From NCBI GenBank assembly GCA_021740915.1, contig JAIOYW010000005.1:186001-250000 (forward strand): a stretch of 64,000 nt of DNA, given 5' to 3'. Shown here piece after piece: positions 36,656-45,426 of the stretch. The DNA comes from Ignavibacteriales bacterium (lineage in GTDB: Bacteria; Bacteroidota; Ignavibacteria; Ignavibacteriales; Melioribacteraceae). Numbering within the stretch: position 1 is the first letter of the stretch; the number at the start of each line of letters is the position of its first letter. Position numbers and translations under genes: made by a program. A model generated the notes under the pieces. The model did not search any database and was not told where the DNA came from. It saw only the letters and a list, made by a program, of their open reading frames with translations.

Positions 36656-37885
36656 TTGTTAAATCTCCATCTTTTATTGGATAACAAGCTTTACAGCCAC
36701 CTTTATGCCATTATATTTCTGGTAATCTTTTCAGTTCCTCAATTGACCAAAGGGCAATCCGACTGCATGAATAGTTCTTTGAATTTCAGAACATCGGATG
36801 CTGGTTTTGGCTTTGGTTATGACAGTCTTATTGCAAAACTGGAAACGTGGAAACAGAGTCCTTATATTCAGGTAGATTCTATTGGAGTTTCTGTCCAGCA
36901 CAGGACTATCTGGATGATTACAATTAAGGGAGACCATAATCATCCCTTCCCGGTTTACAGGGTCGCCATTCATGCCAGGACACACCCGAATGAAGTCCAG
37001 TCTGAATATTTGGCACATAGTCTGATAAAATATCTTACTCAGGATTCAGATTTAGGCAGGACACTCAGACAAAGGTTTGAGTTTACTATCGTCCCAATGT
37101 TCAATCCGGATGGAGTAGAACTTGGGTATGCACGCACAAATGCGAATTTACTCGACCTTGAGCGGAATTGGTTTACTACTCCTCATGAACCTGAAGTGCA
37201 GGCTCTCAAGAATTTATATGCAGGATTTATGAATTCTTTTTTACCAATAAGAATCGCATTGAATCTGCACGGAGATGGCGGGGCTGTCAGGGATTATTTT
37301 GTCTTTCATCATGAAAACGGAACATCTGCGGCATATGCTGAAGATGAGAGATATTTTATTAATTCGATAAGAGCGCATAATATAGAAGAACTCCATGAAT
37401 GGGATTATGCCGTGACCTGGACGAACGGGAATCCTATGCTTTTCCCGGAGAGCTGGTTCTGGGAATATTATTCGGAATATGTAATGGCGCTGACATACGA
37501 AAAAACTACTGAATTTTCTCCGGACGCCGCCGTTTACGATTCCGCTGCTAATGCAATTCTGAAGGGCATTATTGATTATCTGGATATTACAGCAGGATTC
37601 GAACCTGACAAATTTCCCGATAAAGAATACTTTATCCTGCAAAATTATCCGAATCCATTTAATCCTGCGACTAAAATCACATTCAGTATTCCCGAAAAAC
37701 AGTATGTTTCACTAATAGTATATGATGTCCTGGGAAATGTTGCTGCAGAGCTTGAAGATGGAATACTGAGCCCGGGACCACATAATTACATTTTTAATGG
37801 ATCTGAGTTTTCGAGTGGTTTTTATCTTTGTGTGTTACGTTCAGAAAGTTTCTCAACCGCGCACAAATTATTGCTGATCAGGTAA
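36656..37885 (+). CDS. Secreted M14 zinc carboxypeptidase with T9SS sorting domain
   Basis: About 409 residues from a TTG at 36656, preceded by GGGAGAA at good spacing; the frame is open further upstream to 36593, and the first ATG would lie past the signal peptide. Seen: a signal helix ending near KGQS, the zinc motif HPNE in ARTHPNEVQSEY, NPDGVELGYARTN with the substrate-binding arginine, the third zinc histidine in NLHGDGG, and a candidate catalytic Glu in TYEKTTEF. The T9SS domain (NYPNPFNPATKITFSI) ends the protein. It probably trims C-terminal residues outside the cell. Confidence 0.87.
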   Translation: MLNLHLLLDNKLYSHLYAIIFLVIFSVPQLTKGQSDCMNSSLNFRTSDAGFGFGYDSLIAKLETWKQSPYIQVDSIGVSVQHRTIWMITIKGDHNHPFPVYRVAIHARTHPNEVQSEYLAHSLIKYLTQDSDLGRTLRQRFEFTIVPMFNPDGVELGYARTNANLLDLERNWFTTPHEPEVQALKNLYAGFMNSFLPIRIALNLHGDGGAVRDYFVFHHENGTSAAYAEDERYFINSIRAHNIEELHEWDYAVTWTNGNPMLFPESWFWEYYSEYVMALTYEKTTEFSPDAAVYDSAANAILKGIIDYLDITAGFEPDKFPDKEYFILQNYPNPFNPATKITFSIPEKQYVSLIVYDVLGNVAAELEDGILSPGPHNYIFNGSEFSSGFYLCVLRSESFSTAHKLLLIR

Positions 37886-38259
37886 TTTTGTATTTGTTCC
37901 TGGCAGATATTTGTAAACGGTTATATCGTGACAATCTTATTAATAATGGACAAGCCGGGGAAGACGGAAATATATCTTAACATTTTCTCTGTGCAGTGAA
38001 TTCAAATAAACCGATGCATTCTTGTTTCAATAACTGTGTTCCTGCACCCTGGATTATTTATATTTATGGCATAAAATCGGCGTTCATCATTATTTTTTTA
38101 GAGGCTAAAATAATACTTTGGCTTTGTCGATTTTTTTTATTAAAATTTGATAATATTCATTTTGTATTTTGAAAATTAGTTTTCAAGGCACAATTAATAC
38201 TTGTCGGAATGTTTATTTTGAATTTGAACCGAAGAAGAATAGAAAGTCAGACTTAATTT
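37886..38259. other. 374-base intergenic region
   Basis: AT-rich spacer before the histidine kinase gene. I see no convincing terminator, repeat or small gene in it. Confidence 0.4.
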
Positions 38260-39618
38260 ATGAAAGAAAATAGCGAGTATTCACAGATCAGAAAATTGGT
38301 CTTACAGCAAAATTTAAACAGATTTTTCTTTATGCCGCTAATTGCAGTTCCTCTTTTTTCAATAGTTGCAATCTATTTCTATTTTCACCTGGACAGCCAG
38401 AATCCTATTGAACATTCCTGGCGCCTGAGAATTATGTTTTCTCATATCAGCCTATCTGCGGTTGGTTCTCTCATGTTTTTATTATCCTATTTAAGGAAAA
38501 AATATTCGAAACCCGGCGAAAACATAACGGAAATTCTTGAGATTACCCTGTTAGTATTAATTTCATTTATTGCGGTGTTGATTACTCTTTTCGATCAGAC
38601 AGTGACCCCAGCTATTACACCATATATCATTCTGATATTATTTATTTCGGTTTCTACTTTAATCCAGCCACTGTTATCCGGCATACTTTATTCAGGCACT
38701 TATCTCCTGATGTTCTTTTTGCTGCCTTTTTATCAGAGTAATCCTGATGTTGTTTTGTCCAGTCGTGTGAATGGCCTTGTTATCACTGTTCTTGCATATT
38801 TTTTTTCAATTCTGCTCTGGCGTAATTTTAAGGATCGTTATAAACAAGGCGTTATTATTGAGAATCAGAGAAAGGAACTGAGACAAACCAACACTGAACT
38901 CAAAAATCAGGCTGAACATCTGCAGGAGCTTAATGCAACCAAAGATAAATTATTCTCCGTTATTGCACATGATCTCAAAAGTCCCTTTACGAGTATTATC
39001 GGCTTCAGTGAGATACTCGAGAAACAGGCGGATACTCTGCAACGGGATGAAATGAAAGAATATGCCGGGATAATTTACACTTCTGCTCACAAAACTCTGA
39101 ATCTTCTTGTAAATCTGCTCGATTGGGCGATGATTCAGAAAGGAAGCATACAGTTCAATCCCGAACCAGTCAATTTCGTGGAGATTAGTACAGAAGCAAT
39201 TAATCTCCAAATCGGCAACGCTTCAAAAAAGGGCATAACGCTGACGAACAAAATTCTCCCGAACACCCTTGTTTATGCTGATAGAAACATGTCAGGAACT
39301 ATTTTGCGTAATCTTATCAGTAATGCAATAAAATTTACAAACAGAGGAGGAAAGATTGAATTGCACTCTGAATTTCTCCCGAATGAAGTCCGATTTACTG
39401 TTTCTGATACTGGGATTGGAATTCCTGCAGATGATATTGCAAAACTCTTCAAGGTAGGTTCAAACTTCTCCACAACCGGAACTGATGAAGAGAGAGGTAC
39501 AGGGCTTGGTCTTATCCTTTGTAAGGAATTCGTCGAAAAAAACAGCGGTAAGATTTGGGTTGAAAGCGATGTCGGAAAAGGAAGTTCATTCTTTTTTACG
39601 TTGCCTCTCAGCAACTAA
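38260..39618 (+). CDS. Membrane sensor histidine kinase (orphan)
   Basis: 452 residues. Six or seven membrane helices (about 20-190), a short coiled coil (about 200-225), a HisKA dimerisation domain with the phospho-accepting His in FSVIAHDLKSPFTS, and a HATPase domain with N box (LRNLISNAIKF), G1 box (VSDTGIGIP) and G2 box (GTGLGLILCKEF). All kinase motifs are present. No response regulator gene is next to it, so its partner is encoded elsewhere. The signal is unknown. Confidence 0.9.
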   Translation: MKENSEYSQIRKLVLQQNLNRFFFMPLIAVPLFSIVAIYFYFHLDSQNPIEHSWRLRIMFSHISLSAVGSLMFLLSYLRKKYSKPGENITEILEITLLVLISFIAVLITLFDQTVTPAITPYIILILFISVSTLIQPLLSGILYSGTYLLMFFLLPFYQSNPDVVLSSRVNGLVITVLAYFFSILLWRNFKDRYKQGVIIENQRKELRQTNTELKNQAEHLQELNATKDKLFSVIAHDLKSPFTSIIGFSEILEKQADTLQRDEMKEYAGIIYTSAHKTLNLLVNLLDWAMIQKGSIQFNPEPVNFVEISTEAINLQIGNASKKGITLTNKILPNTLVYADRNMSGTILRNLISNAIKFTNRGGKIELHSEFLPNEVRFTVSDTGIGIPADDIAKLFKVGSNFSTTGTDEERGTGLGLILCKEFVEKNSGKIWVESDVGKGSSFFFTLPLSN

Positions 39619-39647
39619 TATATTCGATGTTTTGAAACGAACTTCAC

Positions 39648-39675
39648 CAGCCGGGACAAAAACGTATCCCGGCTG
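39648..39675. terminator. Terminator-like hairpin between convergent genes
   Basis: Perfect 9-bp inverted repeat CAGCCGGGA (39648-39656) and its complement (39667-39675), 30 bases past the histidine kinase stop. There is no clear T run on either strand, so it may stabilise 3' ends rather than terminate alone. Confidence 0.5.
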
Positions 39676-39745
39676 AAAAATCTTCTGCAGGTTAATAAAT
39701 TCCGAACGCTATTATTAAAAAGATCCGTAAATCAACTTTAATTTA

Positions 39746-40132
39746 TTATAAATTATTCATCACATTTTTCAGTTTCCCACTCACCTTTTCGGCTACAGGC
39801 AGCAGTTTTTCATTCTGAACAGCCTGCATCGAAACAGCAGGATTAACGAAAGAAACCTGCACTTTGCCTTCAACTGTTTCCTGGACAATGATATTGCATG
39901 GCAAAAGCACCCCGATATTATTTTCTGCCTGTAAAGCCTCATATGCTAAAGGTGGATTGCAGGCTCCGAGAATCCGGTATTTCCTGAATTCGACATCAAG
40001 TTTTTTCTTAAGTGTATCTTTAACGTCAATTTCGGTCAGGATGCCGAAACCTTCTTTTTTCAACTCATCTGTTATTTTACTTATCGCCGCATCGAATGAA
40101 TACGGAACAATTTTACTGTTATAATAGCTCAT
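39746..40132 (-). CDS. DUF302 protein
   Basis: 128 residues, cytoplasmic by appearance. The DUF302 fold is recognisable from FDAAISKITDELKKEGFG, the ILGACNPPLAYEALQAE segment and LLPCNIIVQE. Family members are small alpha-beta proteins of unknown function, often near transport or redox genes. It is on the same strand as the transporter upstream, separated by about 47 bases. Confidence 0.85.
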   Translation of the reverse strand: MSYYNSKIVPYSFDAAISKITDELKKEGFGILTEIDVKDTLKKKLDVEFRKYRILGACNPPLAYEALQAENNIGVLLPCNIIVQETVEGKVQVSFVNPAVSMQAVQNEKLLPVAEKVSGKLKNVMNNL

Positions 40133-40179
40133 ATTTAATCTCCCGTTTTAATACTAACACAGAACCTTAATGTTAAGTT

Positions 40180-41649
40180 TCAGCCAAAAAACACCCAAAC
40201 AAAAAATGTAATAAGAAATGCTCCCAAAATATTCAGCAATAAACCACTTTTTGCCATAGTTTTTACATTTAACATTCCGCTGCCGAAAACGATTGCATTT
40301 GGAGGCGTTGCCACAGGCAGCATAAATGCCATTGAACAGGATAAAGTTGCTGCAATCATCATCATTCTTGGATCAGCTCCTGTGGAAACTGCAATTGCAG
40401 CTGTAACCGGAAGAAAAATATTAGCAGTTGCTGTATTCGATGTAAGCTCTGTAAGGAAAGTTATAAAAAGGCACATGGCAAGCACAATTAAAACCGGATT
40501 ATGATTGGTAAGACCGGAAAATAATTCTCCGGTTGACTGTGAAAGCCCGCTTTTCATAAAAGAAGCTGCAAGCGCAAAACCGCCTCCGAAAAGAAGAATA
40601 ATATTCCAGGGGATTTTTTGGAGGATCCCGGCATCAAGAATCCTTTCCTTCGATATTCCTTTTTCAGCCGGAATAATGAATAGCAGGAATGCCATACAAA
40701 TTGCAATTGTTCCATCGTCAATAAATTCCGGGACTGGGAACACCGAACTCCAGCCGGGTATAATTATTGTCCCAAGGTTTATCGGCAGCCTGAAAATCCA
40801 TAAAAAGGCTGTAATAATAAAAATCCGGAGTATCCTGTTTTCTGCCGCAGAGATAGTCTCAAGCGAATTTATTTCTGACTTGAAGTCAATACTAATTCCT
40901 GTGTTTTTCCCAAACCTGAATATTACCTTTGTGAGAAGCAGCCACGTTAAAAAAAGAAAAATAACAGCCAACGGAAGCCCGAATGAAAGCCACTCACCAA
41001 AATTTATTGCAGCCCTTTCTTTAAATGCGATTGAATATATTCTCTGAAAAACAAGGTTCGGAGGTGTTCCTATCAGAGTGGCAATTCCGCCGATTGAGCA
41101 GGAATAAGCTATTCCGATAAGCAGCGCCTGTGAAAATTTCTTCTTCGTATCGCTGTCAACTGCACTTTCAAATTTTTTTATAACAGATAGTGCAACGGGA
41201 AGCAGCATAACCGCCGTTGCAGTATTGGATATCCACATCGAAAGAAATGCGCCTGATACCATAAAACCGAGGATCAGCCTTGACAATCCGGTACCAAAAA
41301 AGCTTATTACATATAAAGCTATCCTTCTGTGGAGATTGTGCTTTTCCATTGCAAGAGCTATCATAAATCCGCCAAGGAAAAGTATAATTGTGCTGTTGAT
41401 ATAAGAACCCGCAGTTTCTTCCGCCGAGAGAGCCCCGGTTAAAGGAAAAATAATGAGCGGAAGGAGTGAAGTGATCCCCAGATCAATAAGTTCTGTTATC
41501 CAGAGTGTTGCCATAAGGAACGCTGCTGAAGCCGTAACACTTTGCGATTGTGACCAGTTTTCAGGACAAATGAAATAAACAAAAAAAGCAGCAAAAAAAA
41601 CAAACGCAATTTTGAAATCTCTGCCAGTTATGATATCCCTTTTTTTCAT
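40180..41649 (-). CDS. DASS/SLC13-family sodium-coupled anion transporter
   Basis: 489 residues with about 12 membrane helices. Seen: the two symmetric SNT motifs of the family, in MWISNTATAVMLLP (about 135-150) and FLTELTSNTATANIFLP (about 400-416), and the C-terminal PVATPPNAIVFGSG segment. Family members import dicarboxylates, citrate or sulfate; the substrate cannot be read from the sequence. It overlaps the dehydrogenase gene upstream by 4 bases, so it is the last gene of the bshB1 operon. Confidence 0.9.
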   Translation of the reverse strand: MKKRDIITGRDFKIAFVFFAAFFVYFICPENWSQSQSVTASAAFLMATLWITELIDLGITSLLPLIIFPLTGALSAEETAGSYINSTIILFLGGFMIALAMEKHNLHRRIALYVISFFGTGLSRLILGFMVSGAFLSMWISNTATAVMLLPVALSVIKKFESAVDSDTKKKFSQALLIGIAYSCSIGGIATLIGTPPNLVFQRIYSIAFKERAAINFGEWLSFGLPLAVIFLFLTWLLLTKVIFRFGKNTGISIDFKSEINSLETISAAENRILRIFIITAFLWIFRLPINLGTIIIPGWSSVFPVPEFIDDGTIAICMAFLLFIIPAEKGISKERILDAGILQKIPWNIILLFGGGFALAASFMKSGLSQSTGELFSGLTNHNPVLIVLAMCLFITFLTELTSNTATANIFLPVTAAIAVSTGADPRMMMIAATLSCSMAFMLPVATPPNAIVFGSGMLNVKTMAKSGLLLNILGAFLITFFVWVFFG

Positions 41650-42509
41650 TCCTTTTTTGACAGTGTTTTATATATTACCGAATAATCCTCGTCTGCAAAA
41701 CCTGCTGCAATTCCTTCCGATATTTTTTCTGAGATTACTTTCTGCAATTCAGTTGATAATCCTTTCTCGGCAAAGGCTTCAATAATCAGATCAGTATCCT
41801 TCAGAAGATGTTTTAATGGAAAATTCGCAGGCTGGAATTTATCCCCGGTCATATTACCAAGCTTTTTTTCAAATGTGGGGGCAAAAAGTGCCGATCCCTT
41901 TAATATTGTCATAAACTGGTTCACATCCAGTCCTGAATTAATAACGAATTGCAGACTTCCCGAAAAAGCCAGAGTCAGCGACCCGATAAGCTGATTCAGC
42001 GCAAGTTTCATTGCGGCGGCGCTCCCTGTCTGCCCGATATACTGCATATTCCCGTAAGAATTGAAAACTGGTTCAAATTTTTCAGCAAGTGTTTTCTCAC
42101 CCCCTGCCATTACCACAAGTTCTTTGTTTTTTGCCTGCATAATACTGCCTAAAACAGGCGCTTCCAGGTAGGAACATCCGAGTGTATTCAGTTTTATTTC
42201 AAGATTAATGCTCTCTCGGGGAGAAATAGTCCCGGCCTGAATGACAGTTTTACCCGTTAAATTTATATACTTACCATTAAAAAGCACCGAATTGATTGCA
42301 GAATAATCAGCAAGCATAAGGATAACAGCATTAGATTCTGCGAACAGTTCTTCCGGGCTTAATGCAGGCAGAGCTCCCGATGAGGTGAGATTTTTTATCT
42401 TTTCCGCTGTCCTGTTATATACGCGGAGATTATACCCGTTTATTAAAAGCATCTCAGCCATCGGATTGCCAAGCAGTCCTGTTCCCGCAAAACCCAGTTT
42501 CAGATTCAT
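41646..42509 (-). CDS. 3-hydroxyisobutyrate dehydrogenase-family oxidoreductase
   Basis: 287 residues. N-terminal Rossmann domain with GFAGTGLLGNPMAEMLL (about 5-21) and NRT for NADP preference. The substrate segment AGTISPRESINLE corresponds to the family DAPVSGG region's neighbour, followed by LEAPVLGSIMQAKNKEL. The catalytic lysine lies in AAMKLALNQLIGS (about 165-177). This subgroup includes glyoxylate/succinic semialdehyde reductases. It lies 2 bases after bshB1 and overlaps the transporter by 4 bases. Confidence 0.88.
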   Translation of the reverse strand: MNLKLGFAGTGLLGNPMAEMLLINGYNLRVYNRTAEKIKNLTSSGALPALSPEELFAESNAVILMLADYSAINSVLFNGKYINLTGKTVIQAGTISPRESINLEIKLNTLGCSYLEAPVLGSIMQAKNKELVVMAGGEKTLAEKFEPVFNSYGNMQYIGQTGSAAAMKLALNQLIGSLTLAFSGSLQFVINSGLDVNQFMTILKGSALFAPTFEKKLGNMTGDKFQPANFPLKHLLKDTDLIIEAFAEKGLSTELQKVISEKISEGIAAGFADEDYSVIYKTLSKKE

Positions 42510-42511
42510 AT

Positions 42512-43237
42512 TTAAAAACCCTTCAAATAATTTGAAAGATCAAGTTCAATATCTTCTTCACAAAAGAATGGTTCCCCGTATTCCTTTTTAATCCGGAAGC
42601 CATATACTTTTGCACGAGCCTCGATATAATCAAAAAAGCCTTTGGAGCTGATCATCGTTTCGGGACCTGTCTGCCCGGGTGAATAAAACTGTGATCCGTA
42701 AGCTTTAATGGCGGCAATTTTTTCCTGAAAATGAGCTGAAATGTCAGTGATAAATGTAGGATCAAATTCATATGTCTGCATATAATAAAAAATCTTCGAT
42801 GCCCTGTAAAATTCGGACTGCTGCCCGTCAATAATTACTGAATATTTTCCGACACCCGCGAAAAAATTCGCCTTTTTTATCAGATGAAATGTGTCAATAT
42901 GATCTGTGTGCCGATCATTTTTGTATGGAGCGAAGATTATTGATGGCCTGTATTTCCGGATCAGTCCGACAACTTTCCTTAGATTATCATCACTTAATAA
43001 AATATTGCCGTCCGGGATCTTAAGGTTTTCCCTGATATTAACTGAAAGAATTTTGGAAGCTGCAGCAGCCTCTTCTCTTCTTAATTCGACCGAACCACGC
43101 GTACCCATTTCGCCTTCGGTCAGATCAGCTATCATTATTTTTTTTCCTTCTTTCGATAGTCTGGCAATTGTACCGCCCATCGCAAGTTCGGCATCATCAG
43201 GGTGTGCTGCAAATACAATCACATCAACTCTTTCCAT
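42512..43237 (-). CDS. bshB1: PIG-L deacetylase, BshB1-type
   Basis: About 241 residues from the ATG at 43237. It has the PIG-L zinc site AAHPDDAEL near the N-terminus and a second zinc ligand in NDRHTDHIDTFHL. The TEGEMGTRGSVELRREEA segment is typical of BshB1. BshB1 removes the acetyl group from GlcNAc-malate in bacillithiol synthesis. bshA and bshC are not in this window, so use of bacillithiol is inferred from this gene only. It is first in an operon with a dehydrogenase and a DASS transporter. Confidence 0.87.
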   Translation of the reverse strand: MERVDVIVFAAHPDDAELAMGGTIARLSKEGKKIMIADLTEGEMGTRGSVELRREEAAAASKILSVNIRENLKIPDGNILLSDDNLRKVVGLIRKYRPSIIFAPYKNDRHTDHIDTFHLIKKANFFAGVGKYSVIIDGQQSEFYRASKIFYYMQTYEFDPTFITDISAHFQEKIAAIKAYGSQFYSPGQTGPETMISSKGFFDYIEARAKVYGFRIKKEYGEPFFCEEDIELDLSNYLKGF

Positions 43238-43363
43238 CAATATTCCCGTTGTAATATTTATCTGTCTTTAAAATAATAAAATATATTATCAGTGGTTTAT
43301 ATAAATTTCATTCTGAATAAATCAGCTTTTCTTGTGTATCATTAAAGAACAATAATATTAATT

Positions 43364-43864
43364 ATGGCAGGAAAAGAAGAATTTTCTAAATATGCTGTGC
43401 CGAACATGAAACGCGCCTATTTCTCAGCGCTGGCGTTTCTTGGTTCTCATGACGATGCAATGGAAGCATCTCAGATAGCTTTTGTTAAAGCCTACGATCA
43501 TTTTGAGTCCTTCGATACGACAAAAAACTTCTTCACATGGTATTACAAAATCCTGAAAAATCATTGCTTAAATGTGATTAGAAGCCGAAAATCCGGAAGA
43601 GAATTATTCTTGCTGGAGCTTAAAGAAAATATGCTGGAATCTGAACCGCAGCAGGCAATTGAAAAAAAAGAGGAAATACTATTGCTCGAAAAAGCAATGC
43701 TTAAACTTTCACCCCACGAACGTGAACTTCTTATAATGAGGGAAATAGAAGGACAAAGCTATAAACAGATCTCCGATTTACTGGGGATTCCGCAAGGTTC
43801 GGTTATGTCAGGATTATTTTATGCACGTAAAAATCTTGCCGCAAAATACAGGGAGTTATTATGA
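43364..43864 (+). CDS. ECF-type RNA polymerase sigma factor
   Basis: 166 residues. Sigma region 2 (about 15-80, with ALAFLGSHDDAMEASQIAFVKAY and WYYKILKNHCLN) and region 4 (about 105-160, with LSPHERELLIMREIEGQSY and ISDLLGIPQGSVMSGLFYARK). The region 4 stop overlaps the next gene by 4 bases. The next gene looks like its membrane anti-sigma factor, so the sigma factor probably responds to an envelope signal. Confidence 0.92.
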   Translation: MAGKEEFSKYAVPNMKRAYFSALAFLGSHDDAMEASQIAFVKAYDHFESFDTTKNFFTWYYKILKNHCLNVIRSRKSGRELFLLELKENMLESEPQQAIEKKEEILLLEKAMLKLSPHERELLIMREIEGQSYKQISDLLGIPQGSVMSGLFYARKNLAAKYRELL

Positions 43865-44307
43865 ATAATGAGAGACTCGCAGAGTTAAGCGAAAAATATA
43901 TCTCGGCTTCATTAAACTCAGAAGAAGCAGAAGAATTTCAGGACTATCTTAATCAGCACCCGGAAGCAAAAATCGCCATTAATGAACATATTAAATTAAA
44001 GGAGCTTATGATGTATTCGAAATTGAAGGAACCTAAAGTCGAATTCTGGGATATTTATAAAGAAAAATTATTTAATCGGATTGAGCGGAATACTGCGTGG
44101 TTTTTGATAATCCTCGGTTCAATAGTAGTCGGCATTTTTTTCTTTTTTAACCTTGTTGATGCCTGGTTTTCAGAACATGATCTCCCCGATCTTGTTAAAT
44201 ATGGTATTGCATCCCTGATGCTGGGATTTATTCTGCTTATTTTCTCCCTGATCAGAGAAAGAATTCAAACATTCAAAAACGATAAATATAAGGAAGTTGA
44301 AAGATGA
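43861..44307 (+). CDS. Probable membrane anti-sigma factor
   Basis: 148 residues. N-terminal helical domain (about 1-70) with SEEAEEFQDYLNQHPEAK, like the sigma-binding domain of ECF anti-sigma factors. No zinc-binding CxxC is present. Two membrane helices (about 78-98 and 115-134) flank a short acidic extracytoplasmic loop. It overlaps the sigma gene by 4 bases and the next gene by 4 bases. Function is inferred from order and layout. Confidence 0.72.
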   Translation: MNNERLAELSEKYISASLNSEEAEEFQDYLNQHPEAKIAINEHIKLKELMMYSKLKEPKVEFWDIYKEKLFNRIERNTAWFLIILGSIVVGIFFFFNLVDAWFSEHDLPDLVKYGIASLMLGFILLIFSLIRERIQTFKNDKYKEVER

Positions 44308-44618
44308 TAATTACCACTTCATCTGAAATTGCAGGGAAAAAGATAGTTGAAACGCTCGGACTTGTCAGAGGAAACACTATCAGAGCAAGGCATATCGGGA
44401 AAGACATTCAGGCAGTTTTTAAGAATATACTCGGCGGCGAAATTCAGGAATACACCAAACTTATGGGAGAATCGCGCGACCAGGCTCTGGATCGGATGAT
44501 AAGAAATGCGGAAGATTTAGGTGGAAATGCAGTTGTGGACGTTAGATTTTCTACAAGCTATATTATGGCAAATGCTGCCGAAATACTCGTTTATGGGACT
44601 GCAGTAATTATTGAATAA
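44304..44618 (+). CDS. YbjQ/UPF0145 family protein
   Basis: 104 residues. Typical YbjQ features: VETLGLVRGNTIRARHIGKD, a central YTKLMGESRDQALDRM helix, and GGNAVVDVRFSTSYIM. Members form pentameric rings of unknown function and are sometimes called heavy-metal binding. It is translationally coupled (4-base overlap) to the anti-sigma gene, which is an unusual partner. Confidence 0.87.
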   Translation: MIITTSSEIAGKKIVETLGLVRGNTIRARHIGKDIQAVFKNILGGEIQEYTKLMGESRDQALDRMIRNAEDLGGNAVVDVRFSTSYIMANAAEILVYGTAVIIE

Positions 44619-45004
44619 TATATAAACTATGTATTATTTCCTTCACCCACAGAATTAGATCCTGCCTGAAGAATATTCGGGCAGGAAATATGTCCCCTGG
44701 CTTCAATAATGCATTTTACTTAATTGCAAATGCATAGGATTTCATCATTACGATTGCTCTCAGGTTAATAACTCGCAGTTTATTGACCCTTAACTATCTA
44801 TAAAATTAACTTGCAGCCAGGTACATTAAATTCAAGGTCTGCGAAATTGCGGACTAAATTTCAAAATACGGGTGTAATAATTTCTCTGATGTTTCATGTT
44901 TGATTTTTGATTCATTAGAATATCTTAAACTTTCAATTATTAAAATCCCTCCCTTTTCTACTTCTTTTTTAACATTTTCATAATATTTTTTGGAAGAGAT
45001 GAAC
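44619..45004. other. Intergenic region upstream of groESL
   Basis: AT-rich. It contains one good hairpin, CCTGCCTGAA (44661-44670) with TTCGGGCAGG (44676-44685), shortly after the YbjQ gene. It lacks a T run, but its position suggests the 3' end of the sigma operon. Nothing else is recognised before the groESL promoter. Confidence 0.5.
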
Positions 45005-45033
45005 TTGACGGAAAACAAAAATGTTATTATATT
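45005..45033 (+). promoter_or_regulatory. groESL promoter
   Basis: TTGACG (45005-45010) and TATATT (45028-45033) are separated by 17 bases. The CIRCE operator begins at the end of the -10, so bound repressor would cover the start site. Confidence 0.85.
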
Positions 45034-45058
45034 AGCACTCGTTGATTTTGAGTGCTAA
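45032..45058 (+). promoter_or_regulatory. CIRCE operator (HrcA binding site)
   Basis: TTAGCACTC, 9 bases, GAGTGCTAA: an exact match to the CIRCE consensus. It overlaps the groESL promoter. HrcA binds CIRCE and represses chaperonin genes until heat shock; hrcA itself is not in this window. Confidence 0.97.
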
Positions 45059-45098
45059 TAAATAACTAAACTAATAACAGACAAATCAGGAGGCTAAA

Positions 45099-45395
45099 AT
45101 GGCTGATTTTAAAATTAAACCTTTAGGCGATAGAATTATTGTAAAACCTAAAGAAGCCGAAGAAACAACAAAAAGTGGTTTATATCTGCCCGATACAGCA
45201 AAAGAAAAACCTATTGAAGGTACAGTTGTTGCTGCGGGTCCCGGAAAAACCACTGATGAAGGAAAATTCATCGCATTGGAAATTAAAGTTGGCGACGTAG
45301 TTCTCTATGGTAAATATTCCGGAACCGAAGTTAAAGTTGACGGTGTGGATTATCTTATTATGAGAGAAAGCGACGTTTACGGTATAGTTAATTAA
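45099..45395 (+). CDS. groES: Co-chaperonin GroES
   Basis: 98 residues, the 10-kDa lid of the GroEL folding chamber. Seen: [22 protein letters not shown], the mobile-loop region, and [21 protein letters not shown] lies just before the start. It is followed 31 bases later by groEL under the same promoter and CIRCE operator. Confidence 0.98.
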   Translation: MADFKIKPLGDRIIVKPKEAEETTKSGLYLPDTAKEKPIEGTVVAAGPGKTTDEGKFIALEIKVGDVVLYGKYSGTEVKVDGVDYLIMRESDVYGIVN

Positions 45396-45426
45396 TTAAT
45401 TTTAATCAAATAAATCTGGAGAAAGA

